Of a stretch of 64,000 bases of DNA, positions 47,927 through 56,799 are shown piece after piece. Made by a program: the position numbers and the translations under genes. The stretch's first letter is position 1. The number at the start of each line of letters is the position of its first letter. A model generated the notes under the pieces. It was given only the letters and a program-made list of their open reading frames with translations. It was not told the DNA's origin and did not search any database. The stretch comes from Candidatus Poribacteria bacterium (GTDB lineage: Bacteria > Poribacteria > WGA-4E > WGA-3G), in assembly GCA_028820845.1 (NCBI GenBank), contig JAPPII010000011.1, positions 61,927-125,926 of the forward strand, written 5' to 3'.

Positions 47927-49593
47927 TAGCGTGCACCTTGATGGACATTTATCCCGAAAACGACTCCACAACCGCCTCCACCCTGGTAGATATCAGCGCG
48001 AAAGTAATCGTTCGCTTTGAGAGCGAGGCTGAAGGGGAGGTTTTGATAGATCCAGAAAAAAAAATTGCCGTAGCTGCTGAGGGCCATGTCTTTAATACCT
48101 CAATCGAATACAGAATAGCCGCTGAGGCACTGCAACGCTATATAGAAAAGGGGGTTGATGGGCTGCTTGCTATGAACGGGCAATATACCGTGATTGTTTA
48201 CGACTGTCACCAGCACAAGCTCATCGCCTTGACAGATAAGTTGAGTACCTGTTCGTTGTTCTATGAGCAGGTCGGTTCTTCCACAAATAGACTTTCACTC
48301 TCGAATACACTCAGTTGGTTTAAGAAAACGAGAGAAATGCCTCACCTTGACCCTACGTACATGATAGCATATCTCGGGGGGCACCCCAGACCCGTGGGGA
48401 GTACCCCGTTTAGAGATGTTCAACGGTTACCGCTTGCGACGGGGCTAACGTTTGAAAGTCGAAAACTGCGAATGAAACTGTGGCAATACTGGTGGCCATT
48501 CCCTCAAAAGACTTCATTGCCCGAGAATATCTGTACTCGCCGCCTTAACGAAGTGATGACAGAAGTTACTCACGAATTCATGACTTATTATCGGGATTCA
48601 ATCGGAGTCTTTTTGAGTGGCGGTCTTGACTCATCTTATGTCTATGCGGTAGCGGCTGATATGGGGCACCGCCCTCCAATTGCTTTTCATTATTCATTTC
48701 AAATATCTGAGTGCAACGAGGTAGAATGGGCACAGGATGTGGTCAATCACTATGGCGGTAAATTGGTACGTATGGATTTCGGAAAATTGTGGACTTTTCA
48801 AGGATTTCCTGATATGCCTACTACAGAGGAGCCAGTGAGTTCGACGTTTCAAAGTAAGGAAATTATAGACCATGCCACCACTTCTCGCGGTATCCGTCTC
48901 ATGCTAAATGGACTTGGTGGGGACGACTTCTTTGATGCACCTGAGCATATCCTGTTCGCCGACATGTTAACTTGGCGGCATCCCATTCGCACTTTGAAAA
49001 GACTTAATAACCGAGTGAAAAATGGGGAGCACTCATACATGGATTTAATGCGCCATGCCCCCACAAGACCTCAAAGAATTGTGCCAATCCCTCCTGAATA
49101 TCTTTCCCACTCGCAGTTGACTCATGCAAGTCCTCTCCGAGGGTTTCGGGCGAAAACCTGGGTCCAGAAACGTATGGAATTCTGTCTCAGAACAGCCCGT
49201 CCGTATGTTGGAATCCCAGCACCATATCTGCATCATAGTCCTTTGTTTGATCCACGTATTCTTGAGGTCGCTGCTGCTTTGCCCATGCAAAACCTCCATA
49301 GCAATGAAAGCACAAAAATTGTGCTTCGGGAAGCTGCACAGTCATATCTTCCGGAGCGGGTTGTTAAGCGAAAAAAAGAGAACCCTCATAATCCCATTCT
49401 TTTGCAGGGATTACATCGAGAGTGGCCGGCCATTATCCCTTATTTCCAACAGAATGCTAGGTTGTATGATGTTGGACTTGTAGACCGAGACAAATTTATT
49501 TCTGCACTCCAGAGTTTTCGCGGCGGAAATACCAAGTTTACTCCATTTATCGTAAAAGCTTTCGCTTGTGAGGCTTGGTTAGCAAAACAGTAA
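47923..49593 (+). CDS. Lasso cyclase, asparagine synthetase B-like (C protein)
   Basis: 556 residues. I chose ATG 47923, which overlaps the previous stop by four bases (ATGA). The frame also has GTG 47917. The C-terminal synthetase domain has the PP-loop SGGLDSSYVYA at about residue 232 and NGLGGDDFFDAP further on, so it can adenylate an Asp or Glu side chain. The N-terminal glutaminase-like domain lacks the catalytic Cys2 (it starts MIACTLMD), as expected for lasso cyclases that use the peptide's own amine. It would join Gly1 of the core to Asp7 or Glu9 after leader removal. Confidence 0.88.
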   Translation: MIACTLMDIYPENDSTTASTLVDISAKVIVRFESEAEGEVLIDPEKKIAVAAEGHVFNTSIEYRIAAEALQRYIEKGVDGLLAMNGQYTVIVYDCHQHKLIALTDKLSTCSLFYEQVGSSTNRLSLSNTLSWFKKTREMPHLDPTYMIAYLGGHPRPVGSTPFRDVQRLPLATGLTFESRKLRMKLWQYWWPFPQKTSLPENICTRRLNEVMTEVTHEFMTYYRDSIGVFLSGGLDSSYVYAVAADMGHRPPIAFHYSFQISECNEVEWAQDVVNHYGGKLVRMDFGKLWTFQGFPDMPTTEEPVSSTFQSKEIIDHATTSRGIRLMLNGLGGDDFFDAPEHILFADMLTWRHPIRTLKRLNNRVKNGEHSYMDLMRHAPTRPQRIVPIPPEYLSHSQLTHASPLRGFRAKTWVQKRMEFCLRTARPYVGIPAPYLHHSPLFDPRILEVAAALPMQNLHSNESTKIVLREAAQSYLPERVVKRKKENPHNPILLQGLHREWPAIIPYFQQNARLYDVGLVDRDKFISALQSFRGGNTKFTPFIVKAFACEAWLAKQ

Positions 49594-49639
49594 GTGCTAT
49601 TTCATCCTGTCTTCACTTCAAAAAAAATGAGGAAATATA

Positions 49640-50077
49640 GTGAAAAGACTTGCTACAATTTTCATATCCATTCAGGCTGTTTTTTGGGACCTAAACCTTA
49701 GCCGCAAGGCGAAGCGGACTAAACTGAAACAACTGACACAGTTGCAACGAACCCTCTGGCGAATGAACAGACCTACCGAAGAGGTTATAAAGTTACTTTC
49801 TGCTATATATTCTTGGCTAGAAAAAAAAGAAAAATGTCTCATTCTGTCCATTGTAACAGCATCCACTTTAATAAATTTCTCAAGCATAGAAGAATGTGAA
49901 ATCGTCATTGCTGTCAAACCATTTGACTTTGCAGCTCATGCCTGGGTAGAAGTTGATGGAAAAACAATTCCGCCAAGCGAAGTCATAGCAGATTATAGAG
50001 AAATTATACGAATCAGGTTTAACAAAAACGGGAGTATGGTTGTTGCCCAAAATAGGGGCACATCTCATTCAACATAA
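49640..50077 (+). CDS. Lasso leader peptidase, transglutaminase-like (B2 protein)
   Basis: 145 residues, the usual size for a free-standing B2. GTG 49640 has GAGGA six bases upstream. The Cys-His-Asp triad is visible as Cys66 (EKCLILSIVT), His100 and Asp106 (FAAHAWVEVDG), the standard B2 pattern with the hallmark AHAWVEVDG. The RSL-type residues that usually follow the Cys are ILS here. It removes the leader before the core Gly, guided by the RRE protein. It is the last gene of the cluster, 46 bases after the cyclase. Confidence 0.87.
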   Translation: MKRLATIFISIQAVFWDLNLSRKAKRTKLKQLTQLQRTLWRMNRPTEEVIKLLSAIYSWLEKKEKCLILSIVTASTLINFSSIEECEIVIAVKPFDFAAHAWVEVDGKTIPPSEVIADYREIIRIRFNKNGSMVVAQNRGTSHST

Positions 50078-50105
50078 ACCAACGGCAGAAAGCAAGATGA
50101 AGTAA

Positions 50106-50315
50106 AAAAAAATATTTCCGGTAGAGGAGTGGGTTGAGTCTCTCAGAAGTCTCCATGCTGCCCAGTTAAAGGGCACCACAAGAAAATACGAAAGGGACTG
50201 GAAATCGGCAATCCGCAAGAAAAAGTTCACTACCTCTAGAAAAAAACTTTTACCCAACGCAATGAAACGACTTGGAATACCTCACCCCATCCGTCGGCTT
50301 GCGTTTGTATTATGA
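50106..50315 (+). other. Open frame without a start codon, possible gene remnant
   Basis: The 288-base gap after the B2 gene holds a 69-codon frame that follows a TAA at 50103 and has no usable start until ATG 50262. The translation is basic and protein-like (EEWVESLRSLHAAQLKG, TTRKYERDWKSAIRKKKF). It may be the remains of a gene or chance. I recognise no family. Confidence 0.2.
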
Positions 50316-50365
50316 CTTTGAATACCAGTTCATCAAGATCGCTATATACCTAACGCTCGCCTATA

Positions 50366-51361
50366 TCATGAGGAAGATAGGATAGAGTTCCGGGCGCGTT
50401 CAAAAATCTCGATGGCATAATCGAGATCGGATTTGGAGGCGATGTTGAATGAGATACCGAAATTCTTGACTGTCACGTTAGGCAAGTTCGCTCTGCACTC
50501 GACGATGTGGAGCGGCGTAAAGTCGGCATGAACATCAACGCGGAAGTGGGTTGCTCTTCTTGATGGGTAAGTATCAAGCCACCAGCGGCCACCGATCGTC
50601 ATGCGGAGCTTGGCGATACGCGGCCGAAGGGTGGCACCGCACGTGTCAACGTACGCTAAAAATTCATGGACGATTTGTAGAAGTTCCTCGTTTGATTGTA
50701 AGGTCTCAACGAACGATGTGAGGGTCATGAACTGTTCTGCAGTGGTGCGATAGGTCCGTTCCTCTTCCTTGACGAGTTTCCCACCTAAGACGGTTTCAGT
50801 AGCGACTAAAATTTCGTCTGGGGCATGGTAAGAAAAATAGGAGATATAAGTGAGATCCAACCCAAGCGTGCGTAGATATTCGGCGACTTCCAAAACGCGT
50901 GTATCGACCCCTTCCGAGACGAGGACTAATCGCTGCCGTTGATTGAATGCCGAGGGTCGAATATCGCCCGGTTCGTATTCAAAGAATTCACTGTGAAGTG
51001 CCGTAAGTGACGAAAACTCTTTACCCTGTTGTTGGCACCATCGATAAGCGAGCTGCTCTAATTCTATGTAAGAGAGCTGAGAAACCCCAGCGGCGTATTC
51101 GAGAATCTGGGTGATCGCTGTTCGGGAAGGTTTCCCGCGCTTGAGTTCAATAATTACGCAATTGCCCTGTCGATCAAGTGCCAGCAAGTCAATTTTCTGT
51201 TTTGATGTACTCAGCGGGGGTTGTCTGCTGATGACGCAAAGTGGTTCACCAAGGACCAGCGTTGCGTCTTTTTCGAGCAGGTCCTCAAAGTCGCGTTCTG
51301 CGCCAAAACGTAAAGGTTCCAGCTTCCCAAATTTCCGATCTTCCCAACGATAAACTTCCAT
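50366..51361 (-). CDS. NucS/RecB-like PD-(D/E)xK nuclease (DUF91-type)
   Basis: 331 residues. The nuclease core is KIDLLALDRQGNCVIIELKRGKPSR at residues 55-80, giving Asp and ExK, followed by QILEYAAGVSQLSY with the Gln-x3-Tyr seen in NucS/RecB nucleases. The flanking parts (RFGAERDFEDLLEKDATLVLGEP at the start and a C-terminal alpha/beta region) resemble the DUF91/NucS group, but the order differs from actinobacterial NucS. It probably cuts DNA in repair or defence. Cytosolic, single gene, and convergent with the lasso operon. Confidence 0.78.
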   Translation of the reverse strand: MEVYRWEDRKFGKLEPLRFGAERDFEDLLEKDATLVLGEPLCVISRQPPLSTSKQKIDLLALDRQGNCVIIELKRGKPSRTAITQILEYAAGVSQLSYIELEQLAYRWCQQQGKEFSSLTALHSEFFEYEPGDIRPSAFNQRQRLVLVSEGVDTRVLEVAEYLRTLGLDLTYISYFSYHAPDEILVATETVLGGKLVKEEERTYRTTAEQFMTLTSFVETLQSNEELLQIVHEFLAYVDTCGATLRPRIAKLRMTIGGRWWLDTYPSRRATHFRVDVHADFTPLHIVECRANLPNVTVKNFGISFNIASKSDLDYAIEIFERARNSILSSS

Positions 51362-51402
51362 AGTTTTTCTGTGTCTGTAGTGCTTAACGTGTTCCTCTGC
51401 TG

Positions 51403-51421
51403 TCGAGGTCTTCTAACCTCG
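51403..51421. repeat. GAGGTCTTCTAACCTC palindromic repeat
   Basis: CGAGGTCTTCTAACCTCG is a single diverged copy of the GAGGTTTCTAACCTC hairpin, in the 98-base gap between the nuclease gene and glpD. Confidence 0.55.
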
Positions 51422-51459
51422 TTATCTATACGGTCCAGACCAATTATTGATTGTAGGTC

Positions 51460-53154
51460 CTACAGATTGGCATTTAACCAGCAGATACGTTCGCGGTATT
51501 TTTCCATCTCTGCCCTGATCCTATCTTGATGCCAGTTGTTTTTCTCACCTAAGAATTGTGCAATCTCAGACGTGACGTCAAGACCTTGTCCTCGAGTCCA
51601 ACCGATTCGAGTGCGTCGCCAGAGAAGATCCTCCAACGTTATCGCCATCTCACCCCAACAGGCGTAAAGGAGTTCTGCCTTTGTGAACGGCAGAGACGGC
51701 GTAATCGGTTCGGCAAGCGTTGGATCGGCACTGATGAAGTCTTGAATCGCGCGATACCCTTCACCGTACCGTTTAATAAGCCGCGCCGTATCAAGATTCC
51801 CGTATGACTCGTGGTTTTGGTCTCTGTTTGACACTTCTCCTACCGCATTAGGTAATGGACAGGTGTCGGTTTTGCAATGACGAGAAACGTTCAAAGACAA
51901 AGCAAGACGATTTACCGTTTCTTCTGCTATATGTCGATGTGTCGTGAGTTTCCCGCCGTACAAATACATTACCCCGCTTGGACTTTCTGTGATGAGGTGT
52001 TCTCTCGAAACGAATTCGCTTTTTGAAAATCTTCGCTGTTGTTGATTGGCAGCGATAAGCGGACGCGTGCCTGCGTAAGCAGCGATGATAGCATTATTAT
52101 TGAGCGTTTTTTCAGGAAAAATCCGTTGCGTTTCTGAAAGTAGGTACGCTACTTCGTCGGCTGATGGACGCACCGCCGATAGTTCTTCTTCAGATGTCGT
52201 TTCAGTCGTACCGACAATAGAAGTATTATACGCACCGGGCAAAATAAAAATAACGCGTGGTTTGCCGCCCTGTTGTTTTTCTCCCCGTGTGAAGGTGACT
52301 AAACCATACATCCCTGAATTGTGTTCTGTTCCACATCTGGGTAAGACGATGTGAACACCTTTTGCGTTCTTCGTTACGAGGCGCGGAACCCCGTCATAAC
52401 TCGGATCTTTACGCCATACATGGTCGCTCCAGGGACCTGTCGCCGATACAATTTTTCGGGCAGAGATTTCAAAACGGTGTCCAGTGATAACATCTTCAGC
52501 GATTATCCTGTAGCCATGGTTGCCGTTATGAGCAGTATCAGGTGGGTTGACGAAATCGAGGAACCGAACATAATTTGTAATAATCGCACCGTGTTGATGG
52601 GCATCTTTGAGTGTCACGAGGGTTAATCTCGCGTCGTCAACAATGCTATCCCATAATACAACACAACCTTTTAGAGTACTCGTGGCGATAGATCCGAGGA
52701 GTTGTTGAATCTTTTGAGTGTCCCGAATCGCTGTTGATTTTTCTGACTTGTCTGTTTTAGAGAGCGAATTATAGTAGTGCGCAGCGAGTTGCATACCTGT
52801 CAACGGATACGGATCACCTTTGTAGCAGAGAAGGGCTAAAGGAATCGGTTTGACAAGGTTCGGCGCGATGCGCAGAAGAATCTCACGTTCTTTACGAGAC
52901 TGCTTGACGAGATCAATATCGCGTTTCAGGATGTAGCGAAACCCACCGTGGATCAGCTGTGAGGTAGCACTGCTCGTTCCGCTCGCAAAATCCCCTTGTT
53001 CAATTAAACCGGCTTTGATGCCTCCATTGAGCGCAAGATCGCGGATGACACCCGCGCCGACGATACCGCCCCCAATAACCAAAACATCCAACGGTTCGGT
53101 CTTCAGTGTTTGAATATTCTTAGATCGGGTTCGGGCTGAAAATTCTATGGGCAT
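51460..53154 (-). CDS. glpD: Glycerol-3-phosphate dehydrogenase, FAD-dependent
   Basis: 564 residues, close to the usual GlpD length. The FAD-binding motif VLVIGGGIVGAGVIRDLALNG lies at residues 24-44. TSSATSQLIHGGFRYI, YGGKLTTHRHIAEE and the C-terminal ELLYACWGEMAITLEDLLWRRTRIGW are the family blocks. It oxidises glycerol-3-phosphate to dihydroxyacetone phosphate at the membrane, passing electrons to quinone. It follows the DegT-type gene by nine bases, so the two form an operon. No glycerol kinase or facilitator gene is nearby. Confidence 0.93.
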   Translation of the reverse strand: MPIEFSARTRSKNIQTLKTEPLDVLVIGGGIVGAGVIRDLALNGGIKAGLIEQGDFASGTSSATSQLIHGGFRYILKRDIDLVKQSRKEREILLRIAPNLVKPIPLALLCYKGDPYPLTGMQLAAHYYNSLSKTDKSEKSTAIRDTQKIQQLLGSIATSTLKGCVVLWDSIVDDARLTLVTLKDAHQHGAIITNYVRFLDFVNPPDTAHNGNHGYRIIAEDVITGHRFEISARKIVSATGPWSDHVWRKDPSYDGVPRLVTKNAKGVHIVLPRCGTEHNSGMYGLVTFTRGEKQQGGKPRVIFILPGAYNTSIVGTTETTSEEELSAVRPSADEVAYLLSETQRIFPEKTLNNNAIIAAYAGTRPLIAANQQQRRFSKSEFVSREHLITESPSGVMYLYGGKLTTHRHIAEETVNRLALSLNVSRHCKTDTCPLPNAVGEVSNRDQNHESYGNLDTARLIKRYGEGYRAIQDFISADPTLAEPITPSLPFTKAELLYACWGEMAITLEDLLWRRTRIGWTRGQGLDVTSEIAQFLGEKNNWHQDRIRAEMEKYRERICWLNANL

Positions 53155-53163
53155 TTTCTACCC

Positions 53164-54579
53164 TTAACTTCGGTCATTTATCAAGTGACTGTGTAAGGAG
53201 ACCTTGCGAATAGCATTCAGAATTCCCGATACAGCACCTGCTACGGGTTTCGTCAACAACGGCAAAAATATCAGTTGAGAACACGCTTTTTCGGTGACAG
53301 GCAGATCCCCGGCTGCATAAGTTTCAAACACGCCATCCGCATCGACCGGGCAAAGAGGACCCCGATTGTTCTCGTAGATGTCGAGTCCGTGTGTGAAGAG
53401 CGGCAAGGTGTGGAGAAGTGGGTAGGGATTGCTGTTTGTTGGCAGACTACCTGAAAACAGTGGGACACCATCGCCAACAAGGAGTGGATAAGGGTTATTA
53501 TTTGCCAAGACCCCCTCTTTTCGGAGAGCATCCGCGAATGCTGGGGCTGAGAGTCCGTGCATTTCCGCTGCGTGGTATCGAATCGGGAAGCCATAGAATC
53601 CTGCTGATTCACTGCCTTCACAAGTTTCAACAGCCGAAACCCCTGGAATTTCCTGCAATCCTTCCGAGATTTCTTGAATATAGGCGCGACGGTTCGCGTT
53701 GAGTTCATCAAGTTTTTTCAGTTGGACGGAAGCGATGCCGATAGCGAGCGGATGTGCACGGAATTTAACGCCGAGTCCCATCGGTGGTAGATACGGATGC
53801 CGCAATTCATCTGGTGCTGCGTCGCTTATAGCACTAATCGGACGATTGACCTGACCCAGTAGACACGCACGTTCAAAAATCGCTGTGTCGTTGGTCGCAA
53901 GCATCCCGCCTTCACCGCCGCTAACGGGTTTATTGCCTTGCAAACTCCATGCACCCGCCTGACCAATGCTTCCACACGGCGCGCCTTTGTACGAGGCACC
54001 GTGCGCGTGAGAGCAGTCTTCGATAACGGCTATTCCGCGCTCGGTGCTGAGTGCCATCAGCGCATCCATATCGCACACATTCCCCCATAGATGGACTGCC
54101 ACGATTGCTTTGGTGCGTGGCGTGATCCGCTTCCGAACGTCTGCCACATCAATGAGCAGTGTTTTTGGATCCACTTCACAGAAAACCGGTGTCGCCATCA
54201 ATGCCAACGCCGGTGTAATTGAACCCATCCATGTATACGTTGGGCAGATCACTTCATCCCCGGGACCAACACCGACCCCAAACATCGCGCTCTGTAATGC
54301 CGCTGTACCGTTCGTAGTGCTCAATGCGAATCGAGTGTGGTGACGGTCACGCCAGATTTTCTCAAATTCCTGAACAGTTGGAGACGCACCGGAGAGCTCG
54401 TTCCGTAAGGTCATTTCATAAACGATCTGTGCTTCTTCTTCTGTAATTTGCTTCCATTCGTCTAACTTCGGATACGGCGCGTCAGGAGATGTCTCAAAGA
54501 CCGGCGTTCCACCTAAAACGGCGGGAAGATCCTTTGGATTCGTCTTAAGATGCGGCGGTTTTGCGCTGTTCATCTCCAT
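53164..54579 (-). CDS. DegT/DnrJ/EryC1/StrS family PLP-dependent aminotransferase
   Basis: 471 residues from ATG 54579, which has GAGGAAA upstream. A longer frame to 54606 is less likely. The PLP fold is clear: LSTTNGTAALQSAMFG, CPTYTWMGSITPAL, VHLWGNVCDMDAL, IEDCSHAHGA, and the Schiff-base Lys in SLQGNKPVSGGEGG. The usual role is transamination of a keto sugar nucleotide for surface polysaccharide or antibiotic sugars. The enzyme is longer than typical DegT proteins (about 370-400), with an insertion around residues 330-400 (NPYPLLVGDGVPLFSG). Its operon partner is glpD, which does not explain its substrate. Confidence 0.85.
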   Translation of the reverse strand: MEMNSAKPPHLKTNPKDLPAVLGGTPVFETSPDAPYPKLDEWKQITEEEAQIVYEMTLRNELSGASPTVQEFEKIWRDRHHTRFALSTTNGTAALQSAMFGVGVGPGDEVICPTYTWMGSITPALALMATPVFCEVDPKTLLIDVADVRKRITPRTKAIVAVHLWGNVCDMDALMALSTERGIAVIEDCSHAHGASYKGAPCGSIGQAGAWSLQGNKPVSGGEGGMLATNDTAIFERACLLGQVNRPISAISDAAPDELRHPYLPPMGLGVKFRAHPLAIGIASVQLKKLDELNANRRAYIQEISEGLQEIPGVSAVETCEGSESAGFYGFPIRYHAAEMHGLSAPAFADALRKEGVLANNNPYPLLVGDGVPLFSGSLPTNSNPYPLLHTLPLFTHGLDIYENNRGPLCPVDADGVFETYAAGDLPVTEKACSQLIFLPLLTKPVAGAVSGILNAIRKVSLHSHLINDRS

Positions 54580-54635
54580 AAAGTTTCCTCGGTGTTTCTT
54601 TCTCAAATTGTTTTTAATCTCGCACCCGTGCTATA

Positions 54636-54741
54636 CTATGGTGAATCCAAAGAATAGCTACACACTTTCGCCCAGACCCGGTAGGTGCGGTTTCTAACCG
54701 CACCGGCGCAGAATGTACAATTAATTCTAATATCTACCATA
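54636..54741. repeat. Inverted-repeat hairpin element, copy 4
   Basis: Left arm CTATGGTGAATCC...GAATAGCTACACACT and right arm AGAATGTACAATTAATTCTAA...CTACCATAA are imperfect inverted repeats. The core GGTAGGTGCGGTTTCTAACCGCACC (54680-54704 region) is a perfect hairpin. It lies in the 250-base divergent gap between the aminotransferase and permease genes and could affect either promoter. Confidence 0.7.
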
Positions 54742-54829
54742 AAAGTTGTGTTATAGATGGATTCAATATTAGCCATAATAACATGTTTTAACCGCTTTTG
54801 TCAAATTTTAGCAGAGAGATTGAAAAATC

Positions 54830-55918
54830 TTGAACATCCAAAAGGCACTCGCTTCCCTGTTACAGGGCAGAACATCTCAAATCAAAAATCTGTTTGTTAA
54901 TTACTGTGGACCGCCCCTCCTCGCCCTCTCTGGGTTTTTTCTCTTGTGTGGCATTGTACTCCAGATACGCGGACAGAGTCCGCTTGAGTTCTACAGTATC
55001 ATCTTTGTGAGCGCATTTTCAAGCGTTGACGATTTCGGGTATGTGCTCTTTAACGCAACACCGCTGATTTTTACAGGGCTTGCTGTGGCGATTGCCTATA
55101 AAAGTGGACTCTTTAATATCGGTTGTGAGGGGCAGCTCTACGTTGGGGCATTTGCTGCTGCTTATGTAGGTATCCACCTAAACCTCCCCGGCTTTTTGCT
55201 AATTCCGTTGTGTATCGGCAGTGCCGTGATTGCTGGGGCTGCATGGAGTGCAATCCCGGGTTTCTTAAAAGCGAGATACGGTGCACACGAAGTCATCAAC
55301 ACGATTATGATGAACTTCGTCGCGTTTGCACTCATGAATTACCTCGTTACGTCTGTATATCAAGAACCCGGACAGATGATACCTCAAACACCTCAAATTT
55401 ATGAAGCGGCGCGACTCCCACGATTGGCATCCCTACTCCCAATTCTACCCCACAGCAATCCGCTGAATTTAAGTTTCTTGCTTGCCTGTGGGTGTGCGAT
55501 GTGCTGCTATATCTTCTTAACATACACCCGTTGGGGATATGAACTCCGGTTGTTAGGAAACGCGCCAGATGTTGCCGCCTATGGCGGGATTAACCCGCGA
55601 ACTGTGACCGTCTGGGTAATGGCATTAAGTGGAGCCGTCGCAGGATTAGCCGGAGTCGCTGAGGTGTTAGGATACCGATATCGGTTTTTGGATAACTTCT
55701 CATCGGGATGGGGTTTCACGGGTATTGCAGTCGCCCTCTTGGGGAGAAATAATCCTTTTGGTATTTTGGTGGCTGCTGTCTTGTTTGGATTGTTGAATAA
55801 AGTCGCCTTAGATATCGAAATTTTGTTGGAGATCCGGCGAGGGTTGTTTCTTGCTGGGCAAGGTGTATTGATTATCTGGTTAGTTTGCACAGAAGGTATT
55901 TCGCGGAGAAGGAATTGA
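54830..55918 (+). CDS. BMP-type ABC transporter permease (NupP/YufP-like)
   Basis: 362 residues and about nine membrane segments. The family blocks are NATPLIFTGLAVAIAYKSGLFNIGCEGQLYVG, KARYGAHEVINTIMMNFVAF, AGLAGVAEVLGYRYRF and GFTGIAVALLGRNNPFGI. It is the first permease of a nucleoside or sugar importer of the BMP class. The start TTG 54830 is tentative because no strong ribosome site is visible. It overlaps the second permease by one base. The expected duplicated ATPase and BMP lipoprotein are not adjacent. An ATPase of the right kind is at the window's left edge. Confidence 0.87.
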   Translation: MNIQKALASLLQGRTSQIKNLFVNYCGPPLLALSGFFLLCGIVLQIRGQSPLEFYSIIFVSAFSSVDDFGYVLFNATPLIFTGLAVAIAYKSGLFNIGCEGQLYVGAFAAAYVGIHLNLPGFLLIPLCIGSAVIAGAAWSAIPGFLKARYGAHEVINTIMMNFVAFALMNYLVTSVYQEPGQMIPQTPQIYEAARLPRLASLLPILPHSNPLNLSFLLACGCAMCCYIFLTYTRWGYELRLLGNAPDVAAYGGINPRTVTVWVMALSGAVAGLAGVAEVLGYRYRFLDNFSSGWGFTGIAVALLGRNNPFGILVAAVLFGLLNKVALDIEILLEIRRGLFLAGQGVLIIWLVCTEGISRRRN

Positions 55919-56757
55919 TGCTTGACTTAATCCCCACCACTTTGCGAATGGCAACACCGTTAGGGTTCGCCGCACTCGGCGGAATTTACTCCGAACGCTC
56001 TGGAGTGATTAACCTTGCGCTTGAAGGGATGATGCTCATCGGAGCGTTTGGCTACGTTATCGGAACACAGATTTCAGGTTCAACATGGATCGGGCTGCTC
56101 GTCGCGATGGGTTTCGGATTCCTTTTTGCCTTGTTACATGCTATTGCGACTATTACTTTTCGGGCAGAACAAATCGTCACTGGAATCGCAATTAACATTT
56201 TGGCGTTAGGCATCACGGAGTTCCTCGTCCCTACGCCTGAACAGGTCGGCGGTCTTCCACAATGGAAGTTACCCTTTATCGGTGCTTATAGTTTTCTCGT
56301 CTATCTATTACCCGTATTGATGGTGGTAAGTCATATCTTCTTGTTTAAAACACCGTGGGGTTTGCGGTTGCGTGCCGCCGGTGAATCCACCGAGGCACTC
56401 GCAGCAATGAGTCTGAGCCGAACAAAATGGCAATACTTCGGTGTTCTGTTAAGTGGTGTCTTGGCAGCAATTGGTGGGTGTTTTTTGGCATCTGAAGTCC
56501 ACTATTTTACAAAAGGGATGACAGCAGGACGCGGATATCTCGCCCTCGCGGCGGTAATCTTCGGAAATTGGCGACCTTTGAGCGGGGTCGCAGCGTGCTG
56601 CCTCTTTGGGTTCGCGACAGCTTTGGAACTCGCAAACCGATGGGAGGTACCAGTCCAACTTCTACATAGTTTGCCCTATATCTTAACGATGGTTGTCCTC
56701 GCTGGATTTGTCGGAAGATCACGCCCACCCGCGAGCTTGGGAAAAATGGACCCTTAA
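55918..56757 (+). CDS. BMP-type ABC transporter permease (NupQ/YufQ-like)
   Basis: 279 residues, hydrophobic throughout with about seven to eight membrane segments. ATG 55918 overlaps the previous stop (TGATG). An in-frame start at 55885 is inside the previous gene. Family blocks are TPLGFAALGGIYSERSGVINLALEGMMLIGAF, FRAEQIVTGIAINILALGIT, LRAAGESTEALAAMSLS and KGMTAGRGYLALAAVIFGNWRP. It completes the membrane channel with the upstream gene. The operon ends here, followed by a palindromic repeat and a convergent gene. Confidence 0.9.
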   Translation: MLDLIPTTLRMATPLGFAALGGIYSERSGVINLALEGMMLIGAFGYVIGTQISGSTWIGLLVAMGFGFLFALLHAIATITFRAEQIVTGIAINILALGITEFLVPTPEQVGGLPQWKLPFIGAYSFLVYLLPVLMVVSHIFLFKTPWGLRLRAAGESTEALAAMSLSRTKWQYFGVLLSGVLAAIGGCFLASEVHYFTKGMTAGRGYLALAAVIFGNWRPLSGVAACCLFGFATALELANRWEVPVQLLHSLPYILTMVVLAGFVGRSRPPASLGKMDP

Positions 56758-56772
56758 CCTCGTGCAGGGATT

Positions 56773-56798
56773 GGTAGGTGCGGTTTCTAACCGCACGC
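56773..56798. repeat. GCGGTTTCTAACCGC palindromic repeat
   Basis: GGTAGGTGCGGTTTCTAACCGCACG is a hairpin between the convergent permease and Wzc genes (42-base gap). Here it could serve as a bidirectional transcription block, although no T tract is present. Confidence 0.6.
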
Positions 56799-56799
56799 T

